Assembly: GCA_030681645.1 (NCBI GenBank)
Contig: JAUXRX010000029.1
Coordinates: 1 to 64,000, forward strand
Length of the DNA: 64,000 nucleotides
Origin: Archangium sp.
GTDB lineage: Bacteria; Myxococcota; Myxococcia; Myxococcales; Myxococcaceae
Direction: 5' to 3'
In this document: positions 16,301-24,108 of the stretch, piece by piece
Numbering within the stretch: the stretch's first letter is position 1
Layout of the letters: every line of letters starts with the position of its first letter
Notes under the pieces: model-generated
What the model was told of the DNA's origin: nothing
The model's database searches: none
The model's input: only the letters and a program-made list of their open reading frames with translations
Translations under genes and position numbers: made by a program

Positions 16301-18673
16301 CCACTCCTCACCGCCGTAGGTTTCGCGAGTACTGAGTGCGTGCTGCCCAAGAAGCACAGCAAGCTCAGCTGCCTCGCCGCGCAAGAGCGAGCCCTTCGGA
16401 ATGAACGACAGCCACATCTCCACGACACGGGCGATCTCGCAGGGCGCTACTGCGAGGAGCGTGGCGCGGTGTTCGTGCAGGAAGGGGAGCACGCCCAACC
16501 AAAGCGGCCAGTAGGGCAGGCGATATGTTGCTCGAGCGAAATGGGCGTCGAGGCCAACCGCTTTTGCGACGGCCGTCATTTGCGGGTTCGGCACCGTGGC
16601 GAAGGCAAGAAAACGAGTGAGAAGGCGTCGGAGGAGACGGCCCTCCCCGGCGACCAAGTCGGCAACCACGCCGTTGAGAAGCACGCGCGAGTTCACAGCG
16701 AAGATTGGTGCCTCGAGCAACACGTCAATGAGAACGCCGGCCTCGAGAGAGCCGAATGAGGCGAGCGCTTTTCGCCAGTCGTCCACACCGCCCTCATGCT
16801 CCAGCAAGTAGATCCCGAAAAGTCGGAGGGCGCGGTGCCACAGCGGGGAATCTTGTCTTTGGCGAAAGAAAGCCGGGAGATCGGCACGGTGATTGAGAAG
16901 GACCCGCAGGCGTGCCCAGTCGCCATAGAGGTCGTGCGAAAAGGCGATTCGGTCACCGGGGACCTGGACGCAAAGTTGATCCGCCGCCAGCGAAGCCAGG
17001 GGCGCCAGGTCGCTCACCTCGAAGTCATCGGTCGCAACGGACGGCACGAGTTCGTCAGCCTGTCGCTGGGCGAGTTCGCGGGCGAATCGCCCGCGCGCAA
17101 TCCCGTCGGCACCGCGCGCGATCTCCGCGCTCCAGAACCACTCCGCGACGCTCGATTCCCCGACCCAGCCAGAAGCATCCACGTCAGTGCCGGCATCGAC
17201 TCGGCGTGCGACAAGATCAAGCAACTTGAGATTCGTGAGGAGGGGGCCGACCTTGGGTTGCAGGAGCAAGCGCCCAAGAGCGGGTATGGCGTCGCTCACT
17301 GGCTTGAGCTGAGCGACGGTCAGTGCCTCCAGCGGCAGCTGCTTCCACGTTTCGCCGGCCATTCCCGCGCGCTGAAGTGCCTCGAGTACGCGCGGCCATT
17401 CCGCGGACTGGCAGGGGACCACTATGCGCCAGCGGGTCGCGGGCGCATCCATGCGGGCCAGCTTTTGCAGGGCCGTCGCATTGCGAAACGCGTTGTGTGA
17501 ATAGAGGCGGTCCAGCCCATCGAGAATGAGTACCGGAGCCGCAGAGGGCTCGGAGGCGAGCAACTCTGCGAGCGGGTGTTGCAGGCGAAGGGCGAGCTCG
17601 AACGTTCCGAAGTCTGCGCAATCAAGCGAACGGGCGTCAGTCCAGAGCGTCCGGTTGCCGTCGGCGAATCGGCGCTCGAGGAGGGCCCTTGTGACCGCTG
17701 ACTTGCCCGACCCCGACGCACCGAGAAGCGCCACGAGGTCCTGCGTTCCGAGCGCGGTTTCCAGCGCCCCGACGCTCGCTTCCCGTGGCAGGCGCACGCG
17801 TCCGGCGATCGCATCAATAACTTGCGCTGCTTCGCGCGTGGTTCGTGCGTCAAGGCTGGCCCAGTCCGCGGCATGATCCGGGTAGTCCGCCAACCGGACG
17901 CGGTGCCGCAACCGCTCCACGAGTTGCCGCTGAGTAACGGATCCCGCCAGGGGCCTCAGCTCGGCAGCGACGCCACGCAAGAGATGCCAGAGCGTCTCGG
18001 CATCACTGCTGCTTCCACTGCGAACGCACGTCCGGCAGAGGGCAAGGGCGCGCTTGAGTGACTCGGAAATGGTCTCTCCGAAGTCGTGTCGGAGATGGCG
18101 GATCCGCTGGAGCAACCTGACTGTATCGGCGTCAGTTGGCGAAGGGCTCACGCCCACAGCGGCGGGACATCTGAAGCTCGCGAACAGGCCTCGCTCGTCT
18201 TCGCTTGCCCACCCTGGCAGTGCGATTCGGGTCGACAGTGCGGCCGGGTCCCCAGCGCGGGCCTTCGCTACGAGACCCGAGACTGCCGCTTCCGCCGCTC
18301 CAGACAGAGGCGTGGTGACGAGCGCCATGAAGTCCTGGTCACGATCGAACACCGATGAGCTCATGTGCAGCCACTGTTCCCAGGCGCAAGTGACGAAGTC
18401 GGTGGGGGCGGTCGTGGAGGTGAACTGCGGGTTACTCTTGATGGAGAGAGCGAATCGGTGCTTCTCGGCGCCCTTGATTGTGGTCACCAGGGCGTCGTCC
18501 AGGAGCCAGCCGTCGGGGCGTGTCTGGAAATCGACCCTGATTGGGACCCCAAGCTCTGGCTCGAATGGTGGTTCGCCGGCAAGCATGCATGCCAGCAGCC
18601 AGGCGCAGACATCTTCCTCGAAGACGAATCCACCTCCGCCCGTGTTCTTCGGTGGCGCGACCTTCGTGCTCAT
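13400..18673 (-). CDS. Giant P-loop NTPase with N-terminal nuclease-like domain
   Basis: A 1757-residue protein, the last of the defence operon. Residues ~15-125 resemble a PD-(D/E)XK-type module: D59-D60 followed by FALSIKS (residues 74-80), where the usual E-x-K reads S-I-K. A NACHT/STAND-like ATPase follows, with Walker A GASGSGKS (318-325) and Walker B VLILDGLDRL (381-390). The segment FSHDLYGDWARLR is typical of the region after such ATPases. The remaining ~1100 residues are helical, repeat-like and unassigned, as in sensor arms of large STAND defence proteins. ATG 18673 has GGAGGT 10 bases upstream and overlaps the preceding 47-residue gene as ATGA. The exact family is unknown to me. 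Confidence 0.85.
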   Translation of the reverse strand: MSTKVAPPKNTGGGGFVFEEDVCAWLLACMLAGEPPFEPELGVPIRVDFQTRPDGWLLDDALVTTIKGAEKHRFALSIKSNPQFTSTTAPTDFVTCAWEQWLHMSSSVFDRDQDFMALVTTPLSGAAEAAVSGLVAKARAGDPAALSTRIALPGWASEDERGLFASFRCPAAVGVSPSPTDADTVRLLQRIRHLRHDFGETISESLKRALALCRTCVRSGSSSDAETLWHLLRGVAAELRPLAGSVTQRQLVERLRHRVRLADYPDHAADWASLDARTTREAAQVIDAIAGRVRLPREASVGALETALGTQDLVALLGASGSGKSAVTRALLERRFADGNRTLWTDARSLDCADFGTFELALRLQHPLAELLASEPSAAPVLILDGLDRLYSHNAFRNATALQKLARMDAPATRWRIVVPCQSAEWPRVLEALQRAGMAGETWKQLPLEALTVAQLKPVSDAIPALGRLLLQPKVGPLLTNLKLLDLVARRVDAGTDVDASGWVGESSVAEWFWSAEIARGADGIARGRFARELAQRQADELVPSVATDDFEVSDLAPLASLAADQLCVQVPGDRIAFSHDLYGDWARLRVLLNHRADLPAFFRQRQDSPLWHRALRLFGIYLLEHEGGVDDWRKALASFGSLEAGVLIDVLLEAPIFAVNSRVLLNGVVADLVAGEGRLLRRLLTRFLAFATVPNPQMTAVAKAVGLDAHFARATYRLPYWPLWLGVLPFLHEHRATLLAVAPCEIARVVEMWLSFIPKGSLLRGEAAELAVLLGQHALSTRETYGGEEWQSERRRFYACALAAAHERTDDVVAIALSAAERPPVSAAPSSTPRTRRRVRSLGGTGVMRGPWPDGPLARVDEAFQDVVLETGAVLDLYRERPATAREVVLASLIQGPVEEDWNDGWMHRRELSIVDRNKWLPAFYTQGPFLACLRENFAEGLELVARLVEFAAARERENWQREASAWRARAIAEGQLEEEVDRRMAEPPRLVVLLDDGGTRAFFGDESTYCWSAGLGSPPDAVEAALMALEQYLYLRLDDGKDIAEEVTAIFARCESVALLGVLCDVGKRQRALFEGPLKPLLSAAEPYVWEITKRVQGHRPLMMGPFNNSEFFINLARRFHGLEHRNFDLRHIAQSLLFEQPAMRAYFDGAREAWSAQPALSERISESQQQLAVMLNFKNYERRNDPKLGQVLVNVEALRQQEALVDERQAADDQMVIMTFPMRCRTILDEGKVLTGEQLAGLWAQWERIRELAQGGPALPSGEERFGTEYADAIAGGVAVFLWHADWCALDAARRPLLTEAVREFLAKPPERREFDNDHSVSTWTSDCFATDAVALLWLEDPADQEWRRAIAGAAFSQRYVATRLLFDRCAGARRTLAEDFSRLRRLALEWAFLRVRVDLLRRVPREALSLDQDSLERLQRNLTHWEVEKIEAFVSASSLGMPRAWTDCDDPDRFREVDALRRRPDPPPLDLRVIRCAHEWLPLPDQAQDEREREEVIHFWRSALRLVVARPAADLRRRESQYPHEEERWVLERVGALVLQLRASEQAELLWQPVIDLHSEGNDWPEAFAYSLHRHALTAQQTPSTYPSLVRSMVQSAFVDVEGKRRWASHEGVWDALLGVDGWSTAMWEPRHLATVSAMQDVFRLWMEKVPIHGRRLAGFATWLARPVGLPLRFAAMTWLLGLVRVEKRREPRDVDEAEDPVANLLNVVWAEQEATLRADVEAFQAFRALLGWLGDRQNQLGLELLGRLGSLT

Positions 18674-18813
18674 TGGGGCGCGACCTCCGTGTTCCACGTC
18701 CGAGCGAGCTCCAGGTGGCGGCAGAACCCGTTCGCGAGCCGCATCTGCTCCGGCGATCGGCAATCCGGCTCGACGAACTTCGCGTTGCCTTGCTGTCGGG
18801 GCATCAGACCCAT
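18670..18813 (-). CDS. 47-residue protein coupled to the giant NTPase
   Basis: A small frame from ATG 18813 (a second ATG lies at 18804) to a TGA at 18670-18672 that overlaps the NTPase start as ATGA. GCGAGAG precedes the start by a few bases, and the gene begins 17 bases after the dynamin stop. The product begins MGLMPRQQGNAKFVEPDC and has two cysteines, with a plausible helix (SPEQMRLANGFCRHLELART). Support comes from position, coupling and ribosome binding site; I recognise no family. It may be an accessory or linker component of the dynamin/NTPase pair. Confidence 0.6.
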   Translation of the reverse strand: MGLMPRQQGNAKFVEPDCRSPEQMRLANGFCRHLELARTWNTEVAPQ

Positions 18814-18830
18814 CTCTCGCCGGTCGATCG

Positions 18831-21233
18831 TCAGAAGGTCTTCTCACTCGGGGCCGCCATTGGTGCGGCTTGTTCCGTACGTCCTTGAAGCTCCAACTGA
18901 GTGCACGCATTATGAAGCGAGTTGAGGGTGGCGCGAACCGCCTGCTCGTGGACCTCGAGGCGGCGTGCCTCGTCAGGGCCGATAGGAATATCGAGCTTCT
19001 TCAGTTGGCCCTCGACGTCGTGCACGAACACGGAAATGCGGTCGTTGACATGACGCTCGAGCGAACCCAGGTAGATGCGAATCTTCTCGTGGACCTGCTT
19101 GAGGACGACTTCGAGCGCCGCGGTGAGTGACGACAGGACCCGATCGACGATGCGGGCGATCTCGCGCTTTCGTTTCGGTTCCCGGCCCAGGAAGAGACCA
19201 GCGAGCCAGCCGCCGGCGAGTAGAGCCCAGCCCCACGGCCCTCCGATCAGCAAGCCGAAGAGCCCACCCGTGAACAGCCCCGTCCAAGCTTCCTCAAACG
19301 AGTCTGCCGCGATGTTGAGCGCGGGGACCTGGGGCAGAAGGAACGACACCTGCTCGCTCGCTCCGGTCGCGAGACGTGCCTGCTGAAGCGATCGCTCCAC
19401 CTCTTGACTGACCGACGACGCGAAGACCTGAAAGCGCGCGCTCGTCTCAAGCCAGACCTGTCCGAGGATGTTCGTCACTTGAGCTTGAAGCTCCTGCTCA
19501 AGCTGCGCAGCGTTAGGAAGCGTGCCGTCGAGCGGCACAGCTTCGAGGCGAGCCTTCAGGCGTTGCAACAGCGCCGCGGTCTGCTCGGTTAGTCGGTCGG
19601 AGACGAATCGCTCATCGTTCTCCGTTCGTTGTCGACATCTGGCAATGAGCTCGCGTTGCGTCCGTCGGCATTCGTCGAGCGCCCCGCGCAGACGGAATGC
19701 CTCCGTGCCGCTCATTCGCCGCGTCTGCAGCAGAGACGCGAAATCGCTGCCCGCTCGGCGAAGTTCGACCACCGCATTGCCGAGCCGATCGAGGCCGGTG
19801 GAATTCGTACGTAGCAGGTGCGTCCAGATGGCGTCGTCGAGCGCCGCAAGAGGCGACTCTCCCAGACGGCCTGAGGTCTGCCACTTCCATCCTGCCGACG
19901 CGCTCAGAAACAGCGGCGGGACCGGCAGTGAATCCCAGGCCGAGTACTTCCGAAGTGTCTGCTCAACGTAGTGCGCAACGAAGCTTCGTTCGTCGGCATC
20001 AAGCGCGTCCGCCTTGTTCAGGACCACGAACAAACGCTCGGCCATCGCGGCCAGTCGTTTCAGGTCGGCAAGGTGGTGATTGCTCAGATAGAACCCGCCG
20101 TCCTTCGCGGGCGACACATCAAGAACGTACATGACTGCGTGAGCAGCCTTGAGGGCCGCCTCGGTCACTGCGCGGATTTCCTCACTGGGATCGTGAAGGC
20201 CGGGTGCGTCGGCGTAGGCGACGCCTCGCTCGAGGAGTTCGTTGACTAGGCGAACGGCCACCATCCTTACGCCTTTGTGGTTGTCCGGATTCTTCTCCTG
20301 GGTCGCATATTCCTCGAGAAAGGCAGCGGTCGCATCGCCACGGACACGTTCGTCGCCAGCAAGGACAACCTCTGCTTCGTCGCGGGGACCTGCCATCACC
20401 ATCAGCGAGACGGCAGTGGTTGGTAGACGACCGACTGGGCTGACCTCGCGCCCGACGAGGGCGTTCAGCAGGGTGCTCTTCCCCGCGCGCGCGGGACCAG
20501 TCAATACGACGACATAGGTGCTTGTGCGGATCGAGGCTTCAAGGTCGGCGAGCCTCTTCAATACGCTTTGAAACCCCGCGTCGCGGGCATGCGCGGTTAG
20601 CGTGGATGCCAACGCCAGAAGCCTGGTGTGAAGAGCGAGGTAGGCCCCAGGCGCCAGAACGCGTCTCGCAGACCGGCGAAACGTGGTGACGAACGTGGCG
20701 ATCTCCTTCCTCGCGGCCGCGTCGAACGTCCGGGTCGTGGGCAGGTGGACAGTGACGGTTTCCTGTCCAATCCAGGCGGGGTCTCTGCGGTTGAGTTCGT
20801 CCACCACCGGGTAGTCGATCCACCTCCAGAACAGCTGGCGGGTTGGCACATGACACAACACGAGCAGAACGGGCTCGGTGCTCTCGATCCAGTAGCGGAT
20901 CTGTTCGGGTTTCACACGAACGGGGGCGGCGTTCCGACCGGCGATCTCCTCTTCAGTGGCCTTGAGCTGAATGGCGAAGCGCTTGCCGGTTGCGTCGAAG
21001 TTCTCGCCAACCTCACGAGCCCGAGTGATCTCGATGATCGCGTCGATCCCGTAGTCGTGCTCCGTCCAGTCGGTGACGAGCCATGGCAGCACCGCTTCGT
21101 TGAAGATCGTTCGAGACCTGTTCTCGAGCACCTTTTCTGCCAGCACGGTTGGCAGTGCCGGCTGGGCGAGTGTCGACCGCGAGCGCCTGCTCGTCTTGGC
21201 GCGCGCGGCAGCCGGAGAGGAGCGCTTAGCCAC
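18831..21233 (-). CDS. DUF4365-dynamin-like GTPase fusion
   Basis: An 800-residue protein. Residues ~35-185 are a DUF4365 domain (DYGIDAIIEI with Asp64, then FAIQLKATEEE with Gln89-Lys91, ending RQLFWRWID), a PD-(D/E)XK-like fold. A dynamin-family GTPase follows: P-loop GPARAGKS (246-253), LPTTAVSLM, DAPGLHD (G3) and NKAD (G4). Long helical stalk regions lead to a hydrophobic hairpin (GGLFGLLIGGPWGWALLAGGWLAGLFLG) that should insert in the membrane, then further helices. It starts at GTG 21233, four bases after the DUF499 stop. Bacterial dynamins are known in membrane maintenance and phage defence; fusion to a nuclease-like domain is unusual. Confidence 0.88.
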   Translation of the reverse strand: MAKRSSPAAARAKTSRRSRSTLAQPALPTVLAEKVLENRSRTIFNEAVLPWLVTDWTEHDYGIDAIIEITRAREVGENFDATGKRFAIQLKATEEEIAGRNAAPVRVKPEQIRYWIESTEPVLLVLCHVPTRQLFWRWIDYPVVDELNRRDPAWIGQETVTVHLPTTRTFDAAARKEIATFVTTFRRSARRVLAPGAYLALHTRLLALASTLTAHARDAGFQSVLKRLADLEASIRTSTYVVVLTGPARAGKSTLLNALVGREVSPVGRLPTTAVSLMVMAGPRDEAEVVLAGDERVRGDATAAFLEEYATQEKNPDNHKGVRMVAVRLVNELLERGVAYADAPGLHDPSEEIRAVTEAALKAAHAVMYVLDVSPAKDGGFYLSNHHLADLKRLAAMAERLFVVLNKADALDADERSFVAHYVEQTLRKYSAWDSLPVPPLFLSASAGWKWQTSGRLGESPLAALDDAIWTHLLRTNSTGLDRLGNAVVELRRAGSDFASLLQTRRMSGTEAFRLRGALDECRRTQRELIARCRQRTENDERFVSDRLTEQTAALLQRLKARLEAVPLDGTLPNAAQLEQELQAQVTNILGQVWLETSARFQVFASSVSQEVERSLQQARLATGASEQVSFLLPQVPALNIAADSFEEAWTGLFTGGLFGLLIGGPWGWALLAGGWLAGLFLGREPKRKREIARIVDRVLSSLTAALEVVLKQVHEKIRIYLGSLERHVNDRISVFVHDVEGQLKKLDIPIGPDEARRLEVHEQAVRATLNSLHNACTQLELQGRTEQAAPMAAPSEKTF

Positions 21234-21236
21234 GGG

Positions 21237-24065
21237 CTATTCCCAGTTGCTGTTCTTGAAGGTGAGCATCTTGAGCTGAGTGACATTTTCACTCACCGCT
21301 CGCTTGAGCTGCGGCGACGCTCCCTTGGGGAAGTCCGCGGACACCTCCACGTTGATCGAGACTGTTGAGTTCGGATCCTCCACCAACAACTTGAGAATCT
21401 CCTCGGCCAACGTGACCAGCTGGAGCTTCGCCAAGCCCGGCTTGATCTCGACGGTCGCGAAATAGCGATTCGCTGCGTTGGGTGCTTCAGGCGCGGGCGT
21501 TCCCCCGGCTTTGACGGCAGCCGCGACGGCACCGCTCCCTTTGGCGGGCGTGCCTCGAGTCGTAGGTGCCGCCTTCACCTGCGCCGCCGACTCCGCGAGC
21601 CTGCTCGCCTTCTGCTTGGCTGCGACCGATGGCTCAACGAGCAGGAGGGCGTCGTCGACCTGGGCTCCGCCCTCTCCCAGCTTCAGGCCCTCGTAGGAAC
21701 CGGCCTTTTCGCCATACGCCGCCCCAAAGAAGTCCGTGCTGGCTAGCCCGAGCTCGACAGCCTTCTCGAACACCGCACGGTTCCTGAGGCGGGGGAGGTA
21801 GAGGTACTTCTCCATGTCGCTCCACACAGCGAGCGCACCCGCGTGAGGCTTATCAGTCTTCCAGTAGAGTTCAGCGAGGCGTGAGCGTAGGTGGACCGGT
21901 GCCCACTTCGAAATGACCAGCTCGTTCTCCTCGCAGACGCGGTCGACCTCAGCCGAGAAGGATGTGGCGCCTGCGTTGAGCGGGTACACCTCCACCTGTG
22001 CCTCTCGCTCAGTCGAGGTCGCCATCTGAGGGCAGAGCAGCCACTTGAAGGTCTCCCGAGCGAACCGCGGAAGAGTGGCGCGCGCCGTTTCGAGCTCCTT
22101 CTTGGCTTGGTCCTCCTGCGGTCGATCAACTGTGAGCCGGCGCCCATCGATGTCGTCGACGATTGATTCCCACGCGAGTGCTGTCCGAATCGCAACGCGA
22201 AGCCGGTCTAGCGACGATTGCTCCGCTGCGATGAAGAGGATGCGGTTGCTGCGATAACGCGGCTTGCTCCCATTGTTTCGGATGAATTGGGCGACCTGCT
22301 CGGTCGCGGCGGCCTTGTCCTGCTTGCTGTAGGGCTGGTCAGGCCGAAGCACGACAAGGCGAAGCGCTCCGTCATCCGGCACGTCGGCGTGTGGGGTGAA
22401 GACGTGCACACCGTCGAACAACTGGCTGCCTTTGCTCACCTTCTCGAGCACCGACTTCATCAGATCCAGAACCTCGGGCTGGCCCTCGAGCTGATTGCGA
22501 CGATCCTCCATCTCGCGGCGCAGCGTTGCTCTCGTGTCGAACCAGTAGCGCGTTGCCTCGCTGTTTTTGTCGCCGGAGGCGTTCAGGTAGTGCAGGCGAT
22601 CCGCTAGCCGGCTAAGCGCGTCGCCAAAGAGAGCGGAAGTCTGGCCCGGTTGAATGCACCCGAGCACGACGCGCGCCCGATCGATCCCCTTCGTGCCCTT
22701 GTGCAGCCCGTTCGACGCCGGAGAAGTGGCAAGGAAGAGCGTACGCGTCACTCGCCGGGCCGCGAGCTCCTTCCCGAAGCGGGTGTCAGTCTGATCGAGC
22801 TCGTACGGCTCCGAGCCCTTTCCGTCGATGTCACGGTCGACCACTGCGTCCCATCCGGTGGGGAGGTAGTACGTGAGTTCCGACCGGGCCTTGGTGTCGT
22901 CCAGGGGGAGGCTTCCTGGAAGGATCAGCAGGTCCTTGTTTCCGTCGGCCCAGAGACGATGAATCACTTGGGCCATCAGCTTGAGAACGCCGCGCGTTCT
23001 CTGGAACCCCTGAAGCGTCGTCCAGTCCTCGTAGAGGCGATCGAAGACCTCAGGGTGAATGGGGTAGGCCGCGCGCATTCTCTCTGCGTAGCGAGCCTCA
23101 TGCGTCACAGAGGGCACCTTCGAGCCCTCCTCCTCGTAGAGCTTTGCGAATGCTCGGACCGCCGCGTCACGTGAGGCCTCATCTCGAATCGGCTCGAAGA
23201 GCCGGCGGCGCACGATTTCGAAGGCCTCCTCCGTAGCGACTGGCTTCCAGAGGGCCTGGACACGGCCGAACGTCTTCTCGAGCGAGCGAAGCACCTCGAG
23301 CCCCCGCGAACCTCCGGCCTCGACCTCCGATTCAGGTAGCGACCCGAGCAGGACCGCATTGGGCACGAGCTTCACGGCCTCGGTGAGGGCCTGAATGAAG
23401 GAAAGATTGCTGTCGTAGCTGCCGCCGCTCAGATTCTTCCCGTCAGGGAATTGGCGAATGTACGCAACGAGTTCGTCGACGAGCACGACGCATGGCGCGA
23501 ATTTCTCGAGGACGGATCGCAGCGTCTCCTTCCCCGGCGAGGTGCCAGTCGCGTCCGACTCCCTCACCAGGCCCAGGCCGTCGTCGCCGCCGAGCTGCCA
23601 CGCGAGTTCGCCCCAGAGAGTGTGTATCTTCGTTTTGCCGTGAGACCACGGCTGCCCCGGCGCATGGGCATTGCCGTCGAGGATCGCGATGTTGGCCTTG
23701 GGAACATCCATCAGTCCCGCTGCGTCCAGCACGGCTGGCACGCCCGCGAGGTCTTTGATGGATTTGCTGCGCGTCGCAAGGTGGAAAACGGCAAGCATCG
23801 TGTGCGTCTTGCCGCCGCCGAACGCCGTCTGAAGCTGAATGACAGGCTCCCCCCCTTGGCCGTTGAGACGTCTCGCCACCTGCGTGAGCAAGAGGCGCAT
23901 TCCTTCGGTTATGAATGTGCGTTCGAAAAACTGTGCTGCATCCTGGTACTCGGGTGTCGCCCGATTCGCGCGCACGGCGCTCAAGTCGGCAGCAAATTCC
24001 GATTGCTGAAACGTGCCTTGAAGAACGTCTTTGTGCGGGACTGCAACTTCGCGCCAGGGCTTCAT
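21237..24065 (-). CDS. DUF499 ATPase (Hma ATPase component)
   Basis: A 942-residue protein of the anti-phage-associated DUF499 family. Walker A is AFGGGKTHTML (residues ~81-90) and Walker B is VVLVDELVAYIR (~193-204). The sequence between (AILDGNAHAPGQPW ... IHTLWGELAWQLGG) is typical of DUF499. The C-terminal ~110 residues, after an Ala/Pro/Thr linker, form a small separate domain (YFATVEIKPGLAKLQLV). Together with the DUF1156 methyltransferase and SNF2 helicase it forms the Hma (helicase-methylase-ATPase) set. ATG 24065 follows the methyltransferase stop by 43 bases. Confidence 0.9.
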   Translation of the reverse strand: MKPWREVAVPHKDVLQGTFQQSEFAADLSAVRANRATPEYQDAAQFFERTFITEGMRLLLTQVARRLNGQGGEPVIQLQTAFGGGKTHTMLAVFHLATRSKSIKDLAGVPAVLDAAGLMDVPKANIAILDGNAHAPGQPWSHGKTKIHTLWGELAWQLGGDDGLGLVRESDATGTSPGKETLRSVLEKFAPCVVLVDELVAYIRQFPDGKNLSGGSYDSNLSFIQALTEAVKLVPNAVLLGSLPESEVEAGGSRGLEVLRSLEKTFGRVQALWKPVATEEAFEIVRRRLFEPIRDEASRDAAVRAFAKLYEEEGSKVPSVTHEARYAERMRAAYPIHPEVFDRLYEDWTTLQGFQRTRGVLKLMAQVIHRLWADGNKDLLILPGSLPLDDTKARSELTYYLPTGWDAVVDRDIDGKGSEPYELDQTDTRFGKELAARRVTRTLFLATSPASNGLHKGTKGIDRARVVLGCIQPGQTSALFGDALSRLADRLHYLNASGDKNSEATRYWFDTRATLRREMEDRRNQLEGQPEVLDLMKSVLEKVSKGSQLFDGVHVFTPHADVPDDGALRLVVLRPDQPYSKQDKAAATEQVAQFIRNNGSKPRYRSNRILFIAAEQSSLDRLRVAIRTALAWESIVDDIDGRRLTVDRPQEDQAKKELETARATLPRFARETFKWLLCPQMATSTEREAQVEVYPLNAGATSFSAEVDRVCEENELVISKWAPVHLRSRLAELYWKTDKPHAGALAVWSDMEKYLYLPRLRNRAVFEKAVELGLASTDFFGAAYGEKAGSYEGLKLGEGGAQVDDALLLVEPSVAAKQKASRLAESAAQVKAAPTTRGTPAKGSGAVAAAVKAGGTPAPEAPNAANRYFATVEIKPGLAKLQLVTLAEEILKLLVEDPNSTVSINVEVSADFPKGASPQLKRAVSENVTQLKMLTFKNSNWE

Positions 24066-24108
24066 GTTTTCTCCACCGTTTCGACTGAACCGGGCATGGA
24101 ACTATTGT

